64,000 nt of DNA from UBA7378 sp049611805 (GTDB lineage: Bacteria; Pseudomonadota; Alphaproteobacteria; RS24), in the NCBI GenBank assembly GCA_049611805.1, contig JBMZAX010000005.1:53872-117871 (forward strand), written 5' to 3'. Each line of letters starts with the position of its first letter. The first letter of the stretch is position 1. Positions 33,087-42,386 of the stretch are shown piece by piece. The translations under genes and the position numbers were made by a program. Below the pieces are notes generated by a model. That model made no database searches, was not told the DNA's origin, and saw only the letters and a list, made by a program, of their open reading frames with translations.

Positions 33087-34366
33087 GCTTTTTCCCGCCA
33101 GATTTTGGCGCCGCAGGCCGACAATTTCTCTTCGATGCGTTCATAGCCGCGGTCGAGGTGATAGACACGGTTGATGGTTGTCGTACCTTGCGCCGCCAGC
33201 CCGGCGATCACCAGCGTCACGGAAGCACGCAAATCGGTCGCCATGACGGGCGCGCCGTAAAGTGCGTCGACGCCTGTGACAATGGCCGTGTCGCCTTCCA
33301 GCGAAATATCGGCACCCAGACGCACCAGTTCCTGCACATGCATGAAGCGATTTTCAAAAATTGTCTCGCGAATGCGGCTGACACCATTGGCGCGGCACAT
33401 GAGCCCCATAAACGGGGCCTGCAAGTCGGTGGCAAAGCCGGGATAGGGCTCGGTGGTGACGGGCGTGGCATTGGGCCGCCCTTGCGGGGCGGAAACGCGC
33501 AAAGCGGGTTGCGTGTCGGTGCCGTTTTCGGTCACCTGCACACCGGCCAGACGCATGGCCGGCAATAAAGCGCCCAGCTCTTCGCCGGTAATGCCCGTAA
33601 GGTCGACAGACCCGCCGCTTGCGGCCACCGCCAGCGCATAAGCGCCGGCCTCAATGCGGTCGCGCGATACGGCGTGGTCGGCCCCGCCCAATTGCCCGAC
33701 GCCGGTAATGCGCAAGGTGCGCGTGCCCAGCCCGTCAATCTGCGCGCCCATTTGTTGCAAACAGCGCCCGACATCGACAATCTCCGGCTCGGAAGCGGCA
33801 TTGGTGATTGTGGTTGTGCCCTCGGCCAGCGTTGCCGCCATCATCAGAACATGGGTTGCGCCCACCGAAACAAAGGGCAGGTCAATGCGCGCACCCTTCA
33901 GGCCGCCGGGCGCCGCGGCAATGACATAGCCGCCCTCAACGGCAATATCCGCGCCCATTTTCGCAAGCCCTGTGAGATAAAGGTCAACCGGACGCGTGCC
34001 AATGGCGCAGCCGCCGGGCAGCGAAACCTCGGCCTTTCGTGCGCGCGCCAGCAATGGGCCCAGCACCCAGAAACTTGCACGCATTTTCGACACCAACTCA
34101 TAAGGCGCGCGAACGCTTGTCAGATAATGGGCATGCACGCGCACCCCTTCGCCGGGGCCATTGCCGAATTCTTCAACTTCCGCCCCCAATTCACGCAACA
34201 CGCCGGCCAGCGTGCGCGTGTCGGCAAGGCGTGGCGTGCCGCGCAAAATAACCGGCCGGTCGGTCAAAAGGCCGGCGACCATGAGCGGCAAAACCGCGTT
34301 TTTGGAGCCTGAAATCGCCAATGTGCCTTGCAGCGGCGTACCGCCCTCAATGAGAATGCGATCCAT
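33083..34366 (-). CDS. murA: UDP-N-acetylglucosamine 1-carboxyvinyltransferase
   Basis: 427 residues from MDRILIEGG at 34366; starts at 34375 and 34387 are also in frame, but the MDRI beginning matches alphaproteobacterial MurA. ISGSKNAVLPLM near the N-terminus and LARARKAEVSLPGGCAIGTRPVD (active-site Cys in GGCAIG) identify the family, along with GALLPAMRLAG-type elements. It transfers enolpyruvate from PEP to UDP-GlcNAc, the first step of peptidoglycan synthesis, and is the target of fosfomycin; the cysteine is retained, so no intrinsic resistance is predicted from that residue. Confidence 0.95.
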   Translation of the reverse strand: MDRILIEGGTPLQGTLAISGSKNAVLPLMVAGLLTDRPVILRGTPRLADTRTLAGVLRELGAEVEEFGNGPGEGVRVHAHYLTSVRAPYELVSKMRASFWVLGPLLARARKAEVSLPGGCAIGTRPVDLYLTGLAKMGADIAVEGGYVIAAAPGGLKGARIDLPFVSVGATHVLMMAATLAEGTTTITNAASEPEIVDVGRCLQQMGAQIDGLGTRTLRITGVGQLGGADHAVSRDRIEAGAYALAVAASGGSVDLTGITGEELGALLPAMRLAGVQVTENGTDTQPALRVSAPQGRPNATPVTTEPYPGFATDLQAPFMGLMCRANGVSRIRETIFENRFMHVQELVRLGADISLEGDTAIVTGVDALYGAPVMATDLRASVTLVIAGLAAQGTTTINRVYHLDRGYERIEEKLSACGAKIWREKA

Positions 34367-34367
34367 A

Positions 34368-34511
34368 TCAGCCATTGCCTCCCGCATCGGGCTTTTTGGG
34401 GGTACCGGATGATTTGCGGCGGCGCAAATTGGCGCGCAAGGCTTCGGCCAGCTTTTGCCGGCGTGCCTCGCGGGTTTGCTCGCGGGTTGGGGTATTTGAC
34501 GATTTGTTCAT
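34368..34511 (-). CDS. Small basic protein upstream of murA
   Basis: 47 residues, rich in Arg and Lys (EQTREARRQKLAEALRANLRRRK). Small basic ORFs of this style directly before murA recur in Alphaproteobacteria, to my knowledge without an assigned function. Its stop overlaps the murA start region, which suggests coupling. A longer reading frame to 34610 exists, but the MNKSSN start gives a compact protein. No clear Shine-Dalgarno is present. Confidence 0.55.
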   Translation of the reverse strand: MNKSSNTPTREQTREARRQKLAEALRANLRRRKSSGTPKKPDAGGNG

Positions 34512-34575
34512 TCTATCTGTTTGCCGCCCTTCATGGGCACGGTCAAGCCTCTTCATGGGGCCATGCGCATGCGGG

Positions 34576-34869
34576 TCACTCGCCCAATTTGTCGTGCCGC
34601 GAAACGACACCGTGCCGCGGCCAGTCCGGGCGCAAAAATATCTCCCGCGCGCCGCATTTCGAGCATTTGAAACGTTGGCTCAGGCTCTGCAGGGAGGCAT
34701 CGCCGAAGCGTTCCAGCAGGGGCGCGACGGCGACAATGCGGTGGTGGCTGCATTTTTCGCACCACACCCACAAATCGAGCTTGCGCGCCGCCAGCCATGA
34801 CAGACGCGCGGGCTCCGGCACCGCATTGTCTTCATCATTTTTCCGATCATCACCCGACACGCAAAACAA
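34576..34869 (-). CDS. Small zinc-ribbon protein, function unknown
   Basis: Up to 97 residues; the start is uncertain because only TTG and GTG codons are in frame (34869, 34860 and 34821). The core has two CxxC knuckles, WCEKCSHHR and FKCSKCGAR, separated by 26 residues with a RLSWLAARKLDLWV lead-in, so a zinc ribbon is predicted. The general pattern resembles small alphaproteobacterial zinc-ribbon proteins that I cannot name. It lies between the murA group and tRNA-Thr. Confidence 0.5.
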   Translation of the reverse strand: MFCVSGDDRKNDEDNAVPEPARLSWLAARKLDLWVWCEKCSHHRIVAVAPLLERFGDASLQSLSQRFKCSKCGAREIFLRPDWPRHGVVSRHDKLGE

Positions 34870-35022
34870 GCTTTCAAACGCAATAAATTAAGAACAAAAC
34901 AGAAACACACTACGTATCGACACGCTGAGGGTCAAGCCGCGCCTGCTGCCCGCCACCTCCCGCGCCCGTGCTCTGCTGCGCGCTTGATTTCCGACACAAT
35001 ACTTGCCATAAAATCGCGACAC

Positions 35023-35097
<75 letters not shown>

Positions 35098-35120
35098 TTC
35101 GGAAGGCAGGATGGGTAGTG

Positions 35121-36173
35121 ATGCAACACAAAGACCGATTTGACAGCCTGTCCGAGCTTTTCAACGAAGCCATTATCATCGTTGACCGGACGGGGGTTGT
35201 AGAGCGTTCAAACGCCAAGGCGTTTGAGTTGCTGGGCGCGCATATCGCGCACCGCCCGCTCGACAATTTTTTGCGCCACCCCGATTTTCAGGATGCGCTG
35301 GACGCAGCCTCAACGAGCGGAAAAACAACCGATCTCAATTACACCCGCATGGGGCAGGTGCGCCGCGATTTCAAAATCCGCATCGCGCCCTTTGAGGACG
35401 GTCAAATCATTCTGATTATTTTTGACATCACAATGGAGCTTTCGGTCGAACGCATCCAGTCGGAATTTGTTGCCAATGTCAGCCATGAATTGCGCTCGCC
35501 GCTCACCGCGCTGACGGGCTTTATCGAAACGCTACAGACATCCGCCAAAGAAGATGTCGCGGCGCGCGAAAAGTTTTTGGGCATTATGCAGAGCGAGGCC
35601 GACCGTATGCAGCGCCTGATCGACGGTCTTTTGTCGCTGTCCAGGGTCGAGGCCGAAGAGCACCGCCCGCCGCGCGATGCGCTGGATTTGATAAAAGTGG
35701 TTGAAGATGCGATTGCCGCTTTGCGCTTTCGTGCCACCGGCAGTGATATGGAAATCGTCGTTTATAATGACTGGCCGGAAGTGGATGGCGTGCCGGTGGT
35801 CAATGGTGCCGCAGATGAATTGTCCGAAGTGATTCACAATCTCATTGATAACGCCATAAAATACGGCCATGACGGGTCTGAAATCGCCGTGCGCATCTCA
35901 ACCGGACGCGGTGTAGACCAGAAATTCCGCCCCGATCTGGTGCGTGTTCAGATTATCAATCAGGGCGACACGATTGGCGAAGAGCATTTGTCCCGCCTGA
36001 CGGAGCGATTCTATCGGGTCGACAAGGGGCGGTCGCGCAATATGGGCGGTTCGGGCCTCGGTTTGGCCATTGTGAAGCATATTGTCAACAGACATCGCGG
36101 CCGATTGCGGATAACCAGCAATGACGGCGAAACCTGTTTTTCCATTACTTTACCGTGTGTTATGCGAAGTTGA
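35121..36173 (+). CDS. phoR: Phosphate regulon sensor histidine kinase PhoR, lacking membrane segments
   Basis: 350 residues from the ATG at 35121. A PAS-like domain (residues about 8-105) is followed by the DHp helix with NVSHELRSPL (phospho-acceptor His122), an N box (HNLIDNAIKYG), and G1/G2 motifs ending GGSGLGLAIVKHIV. Its product phosphorylates PhoB under phosphate limitation. Unlike most PhoR proteins it has no N-terminal transmembrane helices: the frame upstream runs through tRNA-Thr, so the start cannot lie much earlier. It must therefore be cytosolic or tethered through PhoU/Pst. It is first in phoR-pstSCAB-phoU-phoB. Confidence 0.88.
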   Translation: MQHKDRFDSLSELFNEAIIIVDRTGVVERSNAKAFELLGAHIAHRPLDNFLRHPDFQDALDAASTSGKTTDLNYTRMGQVRRDFKIRIAPFEDGQIILIIFDITMELSVERIQSEFVANVSHELRSPLTALTGFIETLQTSAKEDVAAREKFLGIMQSEADRMQRLIDGLLSLSRVEAEEHRPPRDALDLIKVVEDAIAALRFRATGSDMEIVVYNDWPEVDGVPVVNGAADELSEVIHNLIDNAIKYGHDGSEIAVRISTGRGVDQKFRPDLVRVQIINQGDTIGEEHLSRLTERFYRVDKGRSRNMGGSGLGLAIVKHIVNRHRGRLRITSNDGETCFSITLPCVMRS

Positions 36174-36222
36174 GTATCCCGTTTCCGAAGCCGGTCGCGG
36201 CCGGCAAAAATATCGGCGCGCC

Positions 36223-36251
36223 GTGTCACAAAACTGTAACATTCGTGTAAC
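36223..36251 (+). promoter_or_regulatory. Pho box with three direct repeats
   Basis: Three 7-mers with 11-bp spacing: GTGTCAC at 36223, CTGTAAC at 36234 and GTGTAAC at 36245. This matches the known PhoB-binding arrangement (CTGTCAT-like half-sites every 11 bp). It lies 89 bp before pstS and downstream of phoR, so PhoB should activate pstS and following genes, while phoR has separate control. Confidence 0.85.
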
Positions 36252-36339
36252 AAAACGGACGAGAAGTCGGGCCAGTTTCTGCGAACCGGGGTCGGAAGGG
36301 CTTCGGGTCTTTCGATGTAATTTTTCGGTGGAGACGAAA

Positions 36340-37389
36340 ATGTTTAACTCAAAATTTATCACAGGCGCTTTGGCAGCTATTGCCATGACAGGCGCCGCCC
36401 AGGCCCGCGATCAAATTGAGATTGTCGGTTCCTCAACGGTGTTTCCGTTTGCGACAACTGTTGCCGAGCAATTCGGTCGCACAAGCAAATTTAAAACGCC
36501 GGTTATCGAATCAACCGGTTCCGGTGGCGGCATGAAGCTGTTTTGCGCCGGCATTGGTCTGGAGCATCCCGATATCACCAACGCGTCGCGTCGGATTAAG
36601 GAAAAAGAGTTTAAAAAATGCCAGGCCAATGGCATTGACCTGACGGAAGTTGTTATCGGTTTCGACGGTATCGTGCTTGCAAATGCCAAAGGTGCCCCAC
36701 AACTGAAACTCACGCTGGAGCAAATCTATCTGGCAACCGCCAAAAAAGTTCCCGATCCGAATACTCCGTGCCAGTCCGATTGGTGTGAGCCGGTGAAAAA
36801 TCCGTATCAGAAGTGGAGCGATATCGACGCTTCCCTGCCTGCCAAGAAAATTGAAATTCTTGGCCCGCCGCCGACCTCCGGCACACGCGATGCGTTTCAG
36901 GAACTGGCCATGAGCGGTGGTTCAAAAGCCTATCCGCATATGAAAAAGCTGAAAAAAACAGACAAGAAAATGTGGAAAAAACTGACGCGCACCGTGCGTG
37001 ATGACGGCGCGTGGATCGATGCCGGTGAAAACGACAATCTGATGGTGTCGAAACTGGTTGCCAATCCGGATGCTGTTGGCGTTTTCGGCTACAGCTTCCT
37101 CGACCAGAACTCCGACAAAATCAAAGGCGCCGTGGTGAATGGTATTAAGCCGACTTTCGAGAATATTGCCGACGGCAAATACAAAATCTCGCGGTCGCTG
37201 TTTTTCTACGTCAAGCACGCCCATGTCGGCACGGTTCCCGGCATTCAGGAATTTGTGGCTGAATTCACCGGTGAAAAAGCGTTTGGTGAAGAAGGCTATC
37301 TGGTTCCCAAAGGGCTGATCCCGCTGCCGTCAACACAGCGTGCAACGCAACGCAAAAATGCTTCGTCGTTGACGAAGCTGGCTCTTTAA
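36340..37389 (+). CDS. pstS: Periplasmic phosphate-binding protein
   Basis: 349 residues with a Sec signal peptide (cleavage AQA at about residue 22). The mature N-terminus IEIVGSSTVFPFATTVAEQF and TGSGGGMKLFC contain the phosphate-binding Ser and Thr residues, and GPPPTSGTRDAF adds the second binding loop. It captures phosphate and delivers it to PstCA. GGAG precedes the ATG at 8 bases. A terminator follows at 37416-37447, which would allow more PstS than the membrane components to be made. Confidence 0.94.
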   Translation: MFNSKFITGALAAIAMTGAAQARDQIEIVGSSTVFPFATTVAEQFGRTSKFKTPVIESTGSGGGMKLFCAGIGLEHPDITNASRRIKEKEFKKCQANGIDLTEVVIGFDGIVLANAKGAPQLKLTLEQIYLATAKKVPDPNTPCQSDWCEPVKNPYQKWSDIDASLPAKKIEILGPPPTSGTRDAFQELAMSGGSKAYPHMKKLKKTDKKMWKKLTRTVRDDGAWIDAGENDNLMVSKLVANPDAVGVFGYSFLDQNSDKIKGAVVNGIKPTFENIADGKYKISRSLFFYVKHAHVGTVPGIQEFVAEFTGEKAFGEEGYLVPKGLIPLPSTQRATQRKNASSLTKLAL

Positions 37390-37415
37390 CATGGTGTTGA
37401 AGAGATAAATTTCGG

Positions 37416-37447
37416 TGGGCCGGCTCAAAAGGGCCGGCCCATTTTTT
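37416..37447 (+). terminator. Intercistronic terminator between pstS and pstC
   Basis: Perfect 9-bp stem TGGGCCGGC / GCCGGCCCA, 8-nt loop, then TTTTTT. It ends 12 bp before the pstC start codon. Partial termination here would lower the expression of pstC and following genes relative to pstS. Confidence 0.9.
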
Positions 37448-37458
37448 GGAGATGAGAC

Positions 37459-38841
37459 GTGTCCCTGACATTTTTGTCCGTTTTGATCATTATATTGGGC
37501 GCCTACTCATTTCTTTTCGGTCGACGCCGCGTGCGTCATCTCACCGCTCAAACGGACGTCAAACAGCATTCTCTGGACGGCTATCACGGTGCCTTTGTTA
37601 TGGCTTGCGCGATATTGCCGGCTTTCAGTTTCGCGGTTCTCTGGTCGGGCTTTGCGCCGCTGGTCATTGAAAATTGGCTGTATGAATTTATTGCCGACAG
37701 CTCCGGCGCGCTTACCAATGGCGAGATTAATGTTCTGATTGCCAAGGCAAAAGCCCTGCATGCGGGGGTTATCAATGCGCGCTTTGTCGGGCCCGAAACG
37801 GTGGAAGCCGCCGCTTATTTCGGCGGGCTTTTGGAAACCTCTTCCTATTTGCGCGCCTTTGGCACGCTGGCGCTGGCCCTGACCGGCTTTTATTTTTCAC
37901 AGAAATTAATCGCCCCCAGATTTGCGGTTCGGCAAAAGGTCGAAAGCATCGCCATCTGGGTCATGATCGGGGCGTCGGGCGTTGCCATTCTGACGACCAT
38001 TGGCATTGTGTTTTCGCTGATTTTCGAAACTTTCATGTTTTTCCAGCAAGTGCCGGTGCTGGATTTTCTGTTCGGCCTGCACTGGTCGCCGCAAATCGCC
38101 ATTCGTGAAGACCAGGCGGCCAATCCGGGCGAGTTTGGCGCGATACCGCTGTTTGCGGGCACGCTTCTCATCACCTTCATCGCCATGATTGTGGCCGTGC
38201 CGGTTGGCCTGATGGCGGCTGTCTATCTTTCCGAATATGCAAGCACCGGATTGCGCAATATTGCCAAACCGACCATTGAGGTTCTGGCAGGCATTCCGAC
38301 CGTGGTTTACGGGTTTTTCGCCGCGCTGGTGGTGGCCCCGCTTCTGCGCAATAGCGGCGCGGATATTGGGCTTACCCTGTCTTCGGAATCGGCGCTGGCC
38401 GCCGGTCTCGTTATGGGCACCATGCTGATACCGTTTATTTCCTCGCTGTCGGATGATGTCATCAATGCTGTGCCCCAAACTTTGCGCGACGGCGCATCGG
38501 CGCTGGGGGCGACGAAATCCGAAACCATCAAACAAGTTGTGTTGCCGGCCGCGCTGCCGGGTATTGTCAGCGCCATATTGCTTGCTATTTCGCGCGCCAT
38601 TGGCGAGACAATGATTGTCGTTATGGCCGCCGGCATTGCCGCCAATCTGACGGCCAACCCGTTTGAAAGCGTGACCACGGTTACGGTGCAGATTGTGGTT
38701 TTGCTGATCGGTGATCAGGAATTTGACAGCGCCAAAACACTGGCCGCTTTTGCGCTGGGGCTCGTCCTCTTCTTCATCACGCTGATACTCAATGTTGTGG
38801 CATTGCGAATCGTAAATAAATACAGAGAGCAATATGACTGA
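37459..38841 (+). CDS. pstC: Phosphate ABC transporter permease PstC
   Basis: 460 residues from a GTG start, with GGAGATGAGAC upstream. Several hydrophobic helices are followed by the typical permease EAA region (DGASALGATKSETIKQVVLPAALPGIVSAILL). The N-terminal part is extended by about 100 residues, including a periplasmic segment after the second helix, as in other alphaproteobacterial PstC proteins. It forms the channel with PstA. It overlaps pstA by 8 bp. Confidence 0.93.
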   Translation: MSLTFLSVLIIILGAYSFLFGRRRVRHLTAQTDVKQHSLDGYHGAFVMACAILPAFSFAVLWSGFAPLVIENWLYEFIADSSGALTNGEINVLIAKAKALHAGVINARFVGPETVEAAAYFGGLLETSSYLRAFGTLALALTGFYFSQKLIAPRFAVRQKVESIAIWVMIGASGVAILTTIGIVFSLIFETFMFFQQVPVLDFLFGLHWSPQIAIREDQAANPGEFGAIPLFAGTLLITFIAMIVAVPVGLMAAVYLSEYASTGLRNIAKPTIEVLAGIPTVVYGFFAALVVAPLLRNSGADIGLTLSSESALAAGLVMGTMLIPFISSLSDDVINAVPQTLRDGASALGATKSETIKQVVLPAALPGIVSAILLAISRAIGETMIVVMAAGIAANLTANPFESVTTVTVQIVVLLIGDQEFDSAKTLAAFALGLVLFFITLILNVVALRIVNKYREQYD

Positions 38842-40144
38842 TACGTCCACCAGCATGTCGGTTTCTGCCGCACCCAAAGACCCCGAAAAGGCGGCGCGCC
38901 TCAAAGCCAGATACAGGGCGGAAAGGCGCTTCAGATTTTATGGCCGCGCGGCCATTGCCATTGCTGCGGGCATTTTGATTTTTCTGCTGTCATCGATTGT
39001 TTACAATTCAATTCCGGCGTTTACGCAAAATTTTGTCGAGCTGGATATTGAGCTTGCCCAGGACATTATCGACCCGAATTTCTCCAATGATGCCGAAACC
39101 ATCTACAGGGCGGACTGGCAGGGATTGATCAAAACCTCCTTGCGCCGCGAGTTTCCGGAAGTGAATGCGCGCGCCGACAAGCGCGAATTATACGACCTTG
39201 TTTCATCCGGTGCGGGCGACTGGGTGCGCGATTTCGTACTCGACAATCCCCAAGCCATTGGCAGCGTGGTGCGCCTTGCAGTGCCGACATCGGATGATAT
39301 CGACCTGCTGATCAAGGGGCTGATTGACCGAAATTTGCCCGAAAGCGACCGGCTGGTATCCGATAAGGAGCTTGGCTGGCTCGACCATTACACCGCGCAA
39401 GGCCGCGTTCACACGCAATTTGCCTGGGTGCTGTTTACCTCCGGCGACAGCCGCGAGCCGGAAATGGCGGGGCTGAGCGGGGCTTTTGTCGGCTCATTGC
39501 TGACCATTTTGGTGACGCTGGCGGTCAGCTTTCCCATCGGCGTTATGGCGGCGATATATCTGGAAGAGCTGGCCCCGAAAAACCGCATCACCGGCATTAT
39601 CGAGGTCAATATCAACAATCTCGCCGCCGTGCCGTCGATTGTTTTCGGGCTGCTGGGTCTGGCCGTATTTATCAGCTTTTTCCAAATGCCGCGTTCGGCG
39701 CCGCTGGTCGGCGGGCTGGTTTTGTCGCTGATGACGCTGCCGACCATCATTATTGCAACGCGCGCCTCGCTCGCTTCAATCCCGCCCTCAATCCGCGAGG
39801 CCGCGCTGGGGGTCGGGGCGTCGCGCCTGCAGGTTATTTTCCATCATGTATTGCCGCTGGCCATGCCGGGCATTTTGACCGGCACGATTATCGGGCTGGC
39901 CCAAGCCGCCGGAGAAACCGCACCGCTTTTGATGATCGGCATGATGGCGTTCATCGTCGATACGCCGACCGACATCACGTCCAAGGCGACCGTTTTGCCG
40001 GCGCAAATTTACATGTGGGCGAATAATCCTGAACGGGCGTTTTTGCCCAAAACCAGCGCGGCAATCGTCGTGTTGTTGCTGTTTTTGCTGTCGGTTAATG
40101 CCACCGCAATCTATTTCCGTAAAAAATTTGAGAAACGGTGGTGA
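38834..40144 (+). CDS. pstA: Phosphate ABC transporter permease PstA
   Basis: 436 residues. One N-terminal helix (about residues 35-58) precedes a large periplasmic insertion of about 140 residues; the transporter core begins near residue 205 (GAFVGSLLTILVTLAVSFPIG). The EAA loop is REAALGVGASRLQVIFHHVLPLAMPG. The partner of PstC in the inner membrane. The start overlaps the end of pstC, indicating coupling, and the stop lies 2 bp before the pstB ATG. Confidence 0.92.
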   Translation: MTDTSTSMSVSAAPKDPEKAARLKARYRAERRFRFYGRAAIAIAAGILIFLLSSIVYNSIPAFTQNFVELDIELAQDIIDPNFSNDAETIYRADWQGLIKTSLRREFPEVNARADKRELYDLVSSGAGDWVRDFVLDNPQAIGSVVRLAVPTSDDIDLLIKGLIDRNLPESDRLVSDKELGWLDHYTAQGRVHTQFAWVLFTSGDSREPEMAGLSGAFVGSLLTILVTLAVSFPIGVMAAIYLEELAPKNRITGIIEVNINNLAAVPSIVFGLLGLAVFISFFQMPRSAPLVGGLVLSLMTLPTIIIATRASLASIPPSIREAALGVGASRLQVIFHHVLPLAMPGILTGTIIGLAQAAGETAPLLMIGMMAFIVDTPTDITSKATVLPAQIYMWANNPERAFLPKTSAAIVVLLLFLLSVNATAIYFRKKFEKRW

Positions 40145-40146
40145 GA

Positions 40147-40917
40147 ATGATTCACGAAACTGAAAACAAAATTCAATCCTCCGGCGTTCAGGTCTATTAC
40201 GGCGACACCCGCGCCCTGCACGGCATTGATTTGAATATTGGGGCCAATGAAGTCACGGCCTTGATCGGCCCGTCGGGGTGCGGAAAATCGACCTTTCTAA
40301 GGTGCATCAATCGCATGAATGATGTGATTGACGGATGCCGCGTCGAAGGCTCGGTGTTCATTGACGGCGAAAATATTTACGCCGACCATATGGATGTTGT
40401 GGAATTGCGCGCGCGGGTCGGCATGGTGTTTCAAAAGCCCAATCCGTTTCCAAAGTCGATTTATGATAATGTGGCTTATGGGCCGCGCATTCACGGGCTG
40501 GCACCGACCAAGGAAGCGCTCGACCACATGGTCGAGACCAGCCTGAAGCGCGCCGGCCTGTGGCAGGAAGTGCATGACCGGCTCGGCGACAGCGGTTCGG
40601 GTCTGTCGGGCGGCCAGCAACAGCGTCTGTGCATTGCGCGCGCCATTGCGGTCAATCCGGAAGTTGTGCTGATGGATGAGCCGTGCTCGGCTCTGGATCC
40701 GATTGCCACGGCCGTTATTGAGGAGCTTATTGAAGAATTGAAATCGGAATATACGATTGTCATTGTCACACATTCAATGCAACAAGCTTCGCGTGTTTCG
40801 CAGAAGACAGCCTATTTTCATTTGGGCAATGTTGTGGAGTTTGGCGATACCAAGCAGATATTCTCCAACCCCAAAAACTCGCAGACCGAAGCCTATATTT
40901 CAGGAAGGATAGGGTAG
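40147..40917 (+). CDS. pstB: Phosphate ABC transporter ATP-binding protein
   Basis: 256 residues from the ATG at 40147; in-frame GTG codons at 40138 and 40141 overlap pstA. It contains Walker A GPSGCGKST, Q loop VFQKPNPFP, signature LSGGQQQRLCIARAIA, Walker B VLMDEPCSALDPIA, and the H-loop THSMQQA. It hydrolyses ATP to drive phosphate import through PstCA. The phoU gene starts 3 bp after its stop. Confidence 0.95.
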   Translation: MIHETENKIQSSGVQVYYGDTRALHGIDLNIGANEVTALIGPSGCGKSTFLRCINRMNDVIDGCRVEGSVFIDGENIYADHMDVVELRARVGMVFQKPNPFPKSIYDNVAYGPRIHGLAPTKEALDHMVETSLKRAGLWQEVHDRLGDSGSGLSGGQQQRLCIARAIAVNPEVVLMDEPCSALDPIATAVIEELIEELKSEYTIVIVTHSMQQASRVSQKTAYFHLGNVVEFGDTKQIFSNPKNSQTEAYISGRIG

Positions 40918-40920
40918 ATT

Positions 40921-41634
40921 ATGGCATCTGGGCATATTGTCGCTTCTTTTGACGAAGATCTTGCGGAACTGAACACGATGCTCGCGCGCCTTGGCGGACT
41001 GGCCGAAAAACAGTTCGCCGATGCGATGGACGCGCTTGAACGTCGTGACATTCAAAACATTGACGAGATTATCGCGCGCGATGCGGAGCTCGACGAAATG
41101 GAATTTAACCTCAATGAGCGCGGCATTGAGATAATTGCCTTGCGCGCGCCGGTCGCGCGGGATTTGCGGCGCGTTATCGTAACCCTCAAAGTGGCGGCGG
41201 TGCTGGAACGCATTGGCGATTATGCAAAAAATGTCGCCAAGCGCAGTCGCGTCATCATCGAGCATGAAAACAGCAAAAGCGACAATGTCAGTCTGGCGCG
41301 TATGGCCGGGCTGGTTCAGCAAATGCTCAATCAGGTTCTGGATGCCTATGTTTCGGGGGATGCTGATTTGGCAATGGATGTGCGCGACCGCGATATGGAA
41401 GTTGACCGTCTGCACACAAGCCTGTTCGGTGAAATGCTGGCGCGCATGTCGGAAAATCCGGAGCAGGTTTCCGCCGGCTCGCATTTGCTTTTCATCGCCA
41501 AAAACATTGAACGCATCGGCGACCATACAACAGGGATTGCCGAACAAATCTTCTTCCTCAAAAACGGTCGATACCCCAGTGACGAGCGTCCCAAGGCCGA
41601 CAAGTCGAGTGTGAGTGCACTGAAACAGAGCTGA
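40921..41634 (+). CDS. phoU: Phosphate transport system regulator PhoU
   Basis: 237 residues, two repeats of the PhoU three-helix domain. ExxxD motifs for metal binding are visible: DAELDEMEFNL in the first half and RDRDMEVDRLH in the second. NIERIGDHTTGIAEQI near the C-terminus is diagnostic. PhoU links the Pst transporter to PhoR and keeps the response off when phosphate is plentiful. With a PhoR lacking membrane segments, PhoU may be the main link between sensing and the membrane (inference). Confidence 0.94.
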   Translation: MASGHIVASFDEDLAELNTMLARLGGLAEKQFADAMDALERRDIQNIDEIIARDAELDEMEFNLNERGIEIIALRAPVARDLRRVIVTLKVAAVLERIGDYAKNVAKRSRVIIEHENSKSDNVSLARMAGLVQQMLNQVLDAYVSGDADLAMDVRDRDMEVDRLHTSLFGEMLARMSENPEQVSAGSHLLFIAKNIERIGDHTTGIAEQIFFLKNGRYPSDERPKADKSSVSALKQS

Positions 41635-41651
41635 ACAATCGGAGGTACCAA

Positions 41652-42359
41652 ATGGCAGCCAAGATTCTTCTGGTAGATGACGAACCGGCTCAATTGGAGC
41701 TGTTGCGCTACAATCTTGAAAAAGCCGGTTTCGAGACCATTCAGGCGGAAAACGGGCGCGACGCCATTTTGCTGACGGAAGAACACGAGCCCGATTTGGT
41801 GGTGCTTGACTGGATGATGCCGGAAGCTTCCGGCATTGATGTGTGCCGCGAATTGCGCGCGCGCGCCGAAACGCGCCTGCTGCCGATCCTGATGGTGAGT
41901 GCGCGCGGGGAAGAGGGCGACCGCTCGCTTGGGCTGGATTCGGGGGCCGATGATTATGTCTCCAAGCCGTTTTCGCCGCGCGAATTGGTGGCACGCGTGA
42001 AGGCGCTGCTGCGTCGGGCGCGCCCGTCTTTATTGCAGGATGTTCTGGAGTTTCACGGGTTGACGCTTAATCCGGAGACCATGCGGGTCGAGCGCGACGG
42101 CGATCTCATTCATCTGGGCGCGAAAGAATTTCGCCTGCTCAGTGTTTTGATCGAGCGTCCGGAGCGCGTTTTCAGCCGCGAACAATTGCTGGATATGGTT
42201 TGGGGTCATGGCGTATATGTGGAAGAACGTACGGTCGATGTGCATATGAGCCGCCTGCGCCGCGCGCTTAACCGGCGCGCCAATGGTGCCAAGAACAGGC
42301 CGGACATTATTCGCACCGTGCGCGGGACGGGATATTCGCTGAGCCGTCCGGTGACATGA
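41652..42359 (+). CDS. phoB: Phosphate regulon response regulator PhoB
   Basis: 235 residues. The receiver domain has the acidic pair Asp9-Asp10, phospho-acceptor Asp53 (VVLDWMMPEASG), and Lys in SKPFSP. The C-terminal OmpR-type winged helix ends with RTVDVHMSRLRRAL and IIRTVRGTGYSL. It activates Pho-box promoters such as 36223-36251. GGAGGTACCAA precedes the ATG. It closes the phosphate block seven genes after phoR. Confidence 0.95.
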   Translation: MAAKILLVDDEPAQLELLRYNLEKAGFETIQAENGRDAILLTEEHEPDLVVLDWMMPEASGIDVCRELRARAETRLLPILMVSARGEEGDRSLGLDSGADDYVSKPFSPRELVARVKALLRRARPSLLQDVLEFHGLTLNPETMRVERDGDLIHLGAKEFRLLSVLIERPERVFSREQLLDMVWGHGVYVEERTVDVHMSRLRRALNRRANGAKNRPDIIRTVRGTGYSLSRPVT

Positions 42360-42386
42360 CACGTCAAACGCCAAGGGAGAAGGCCT

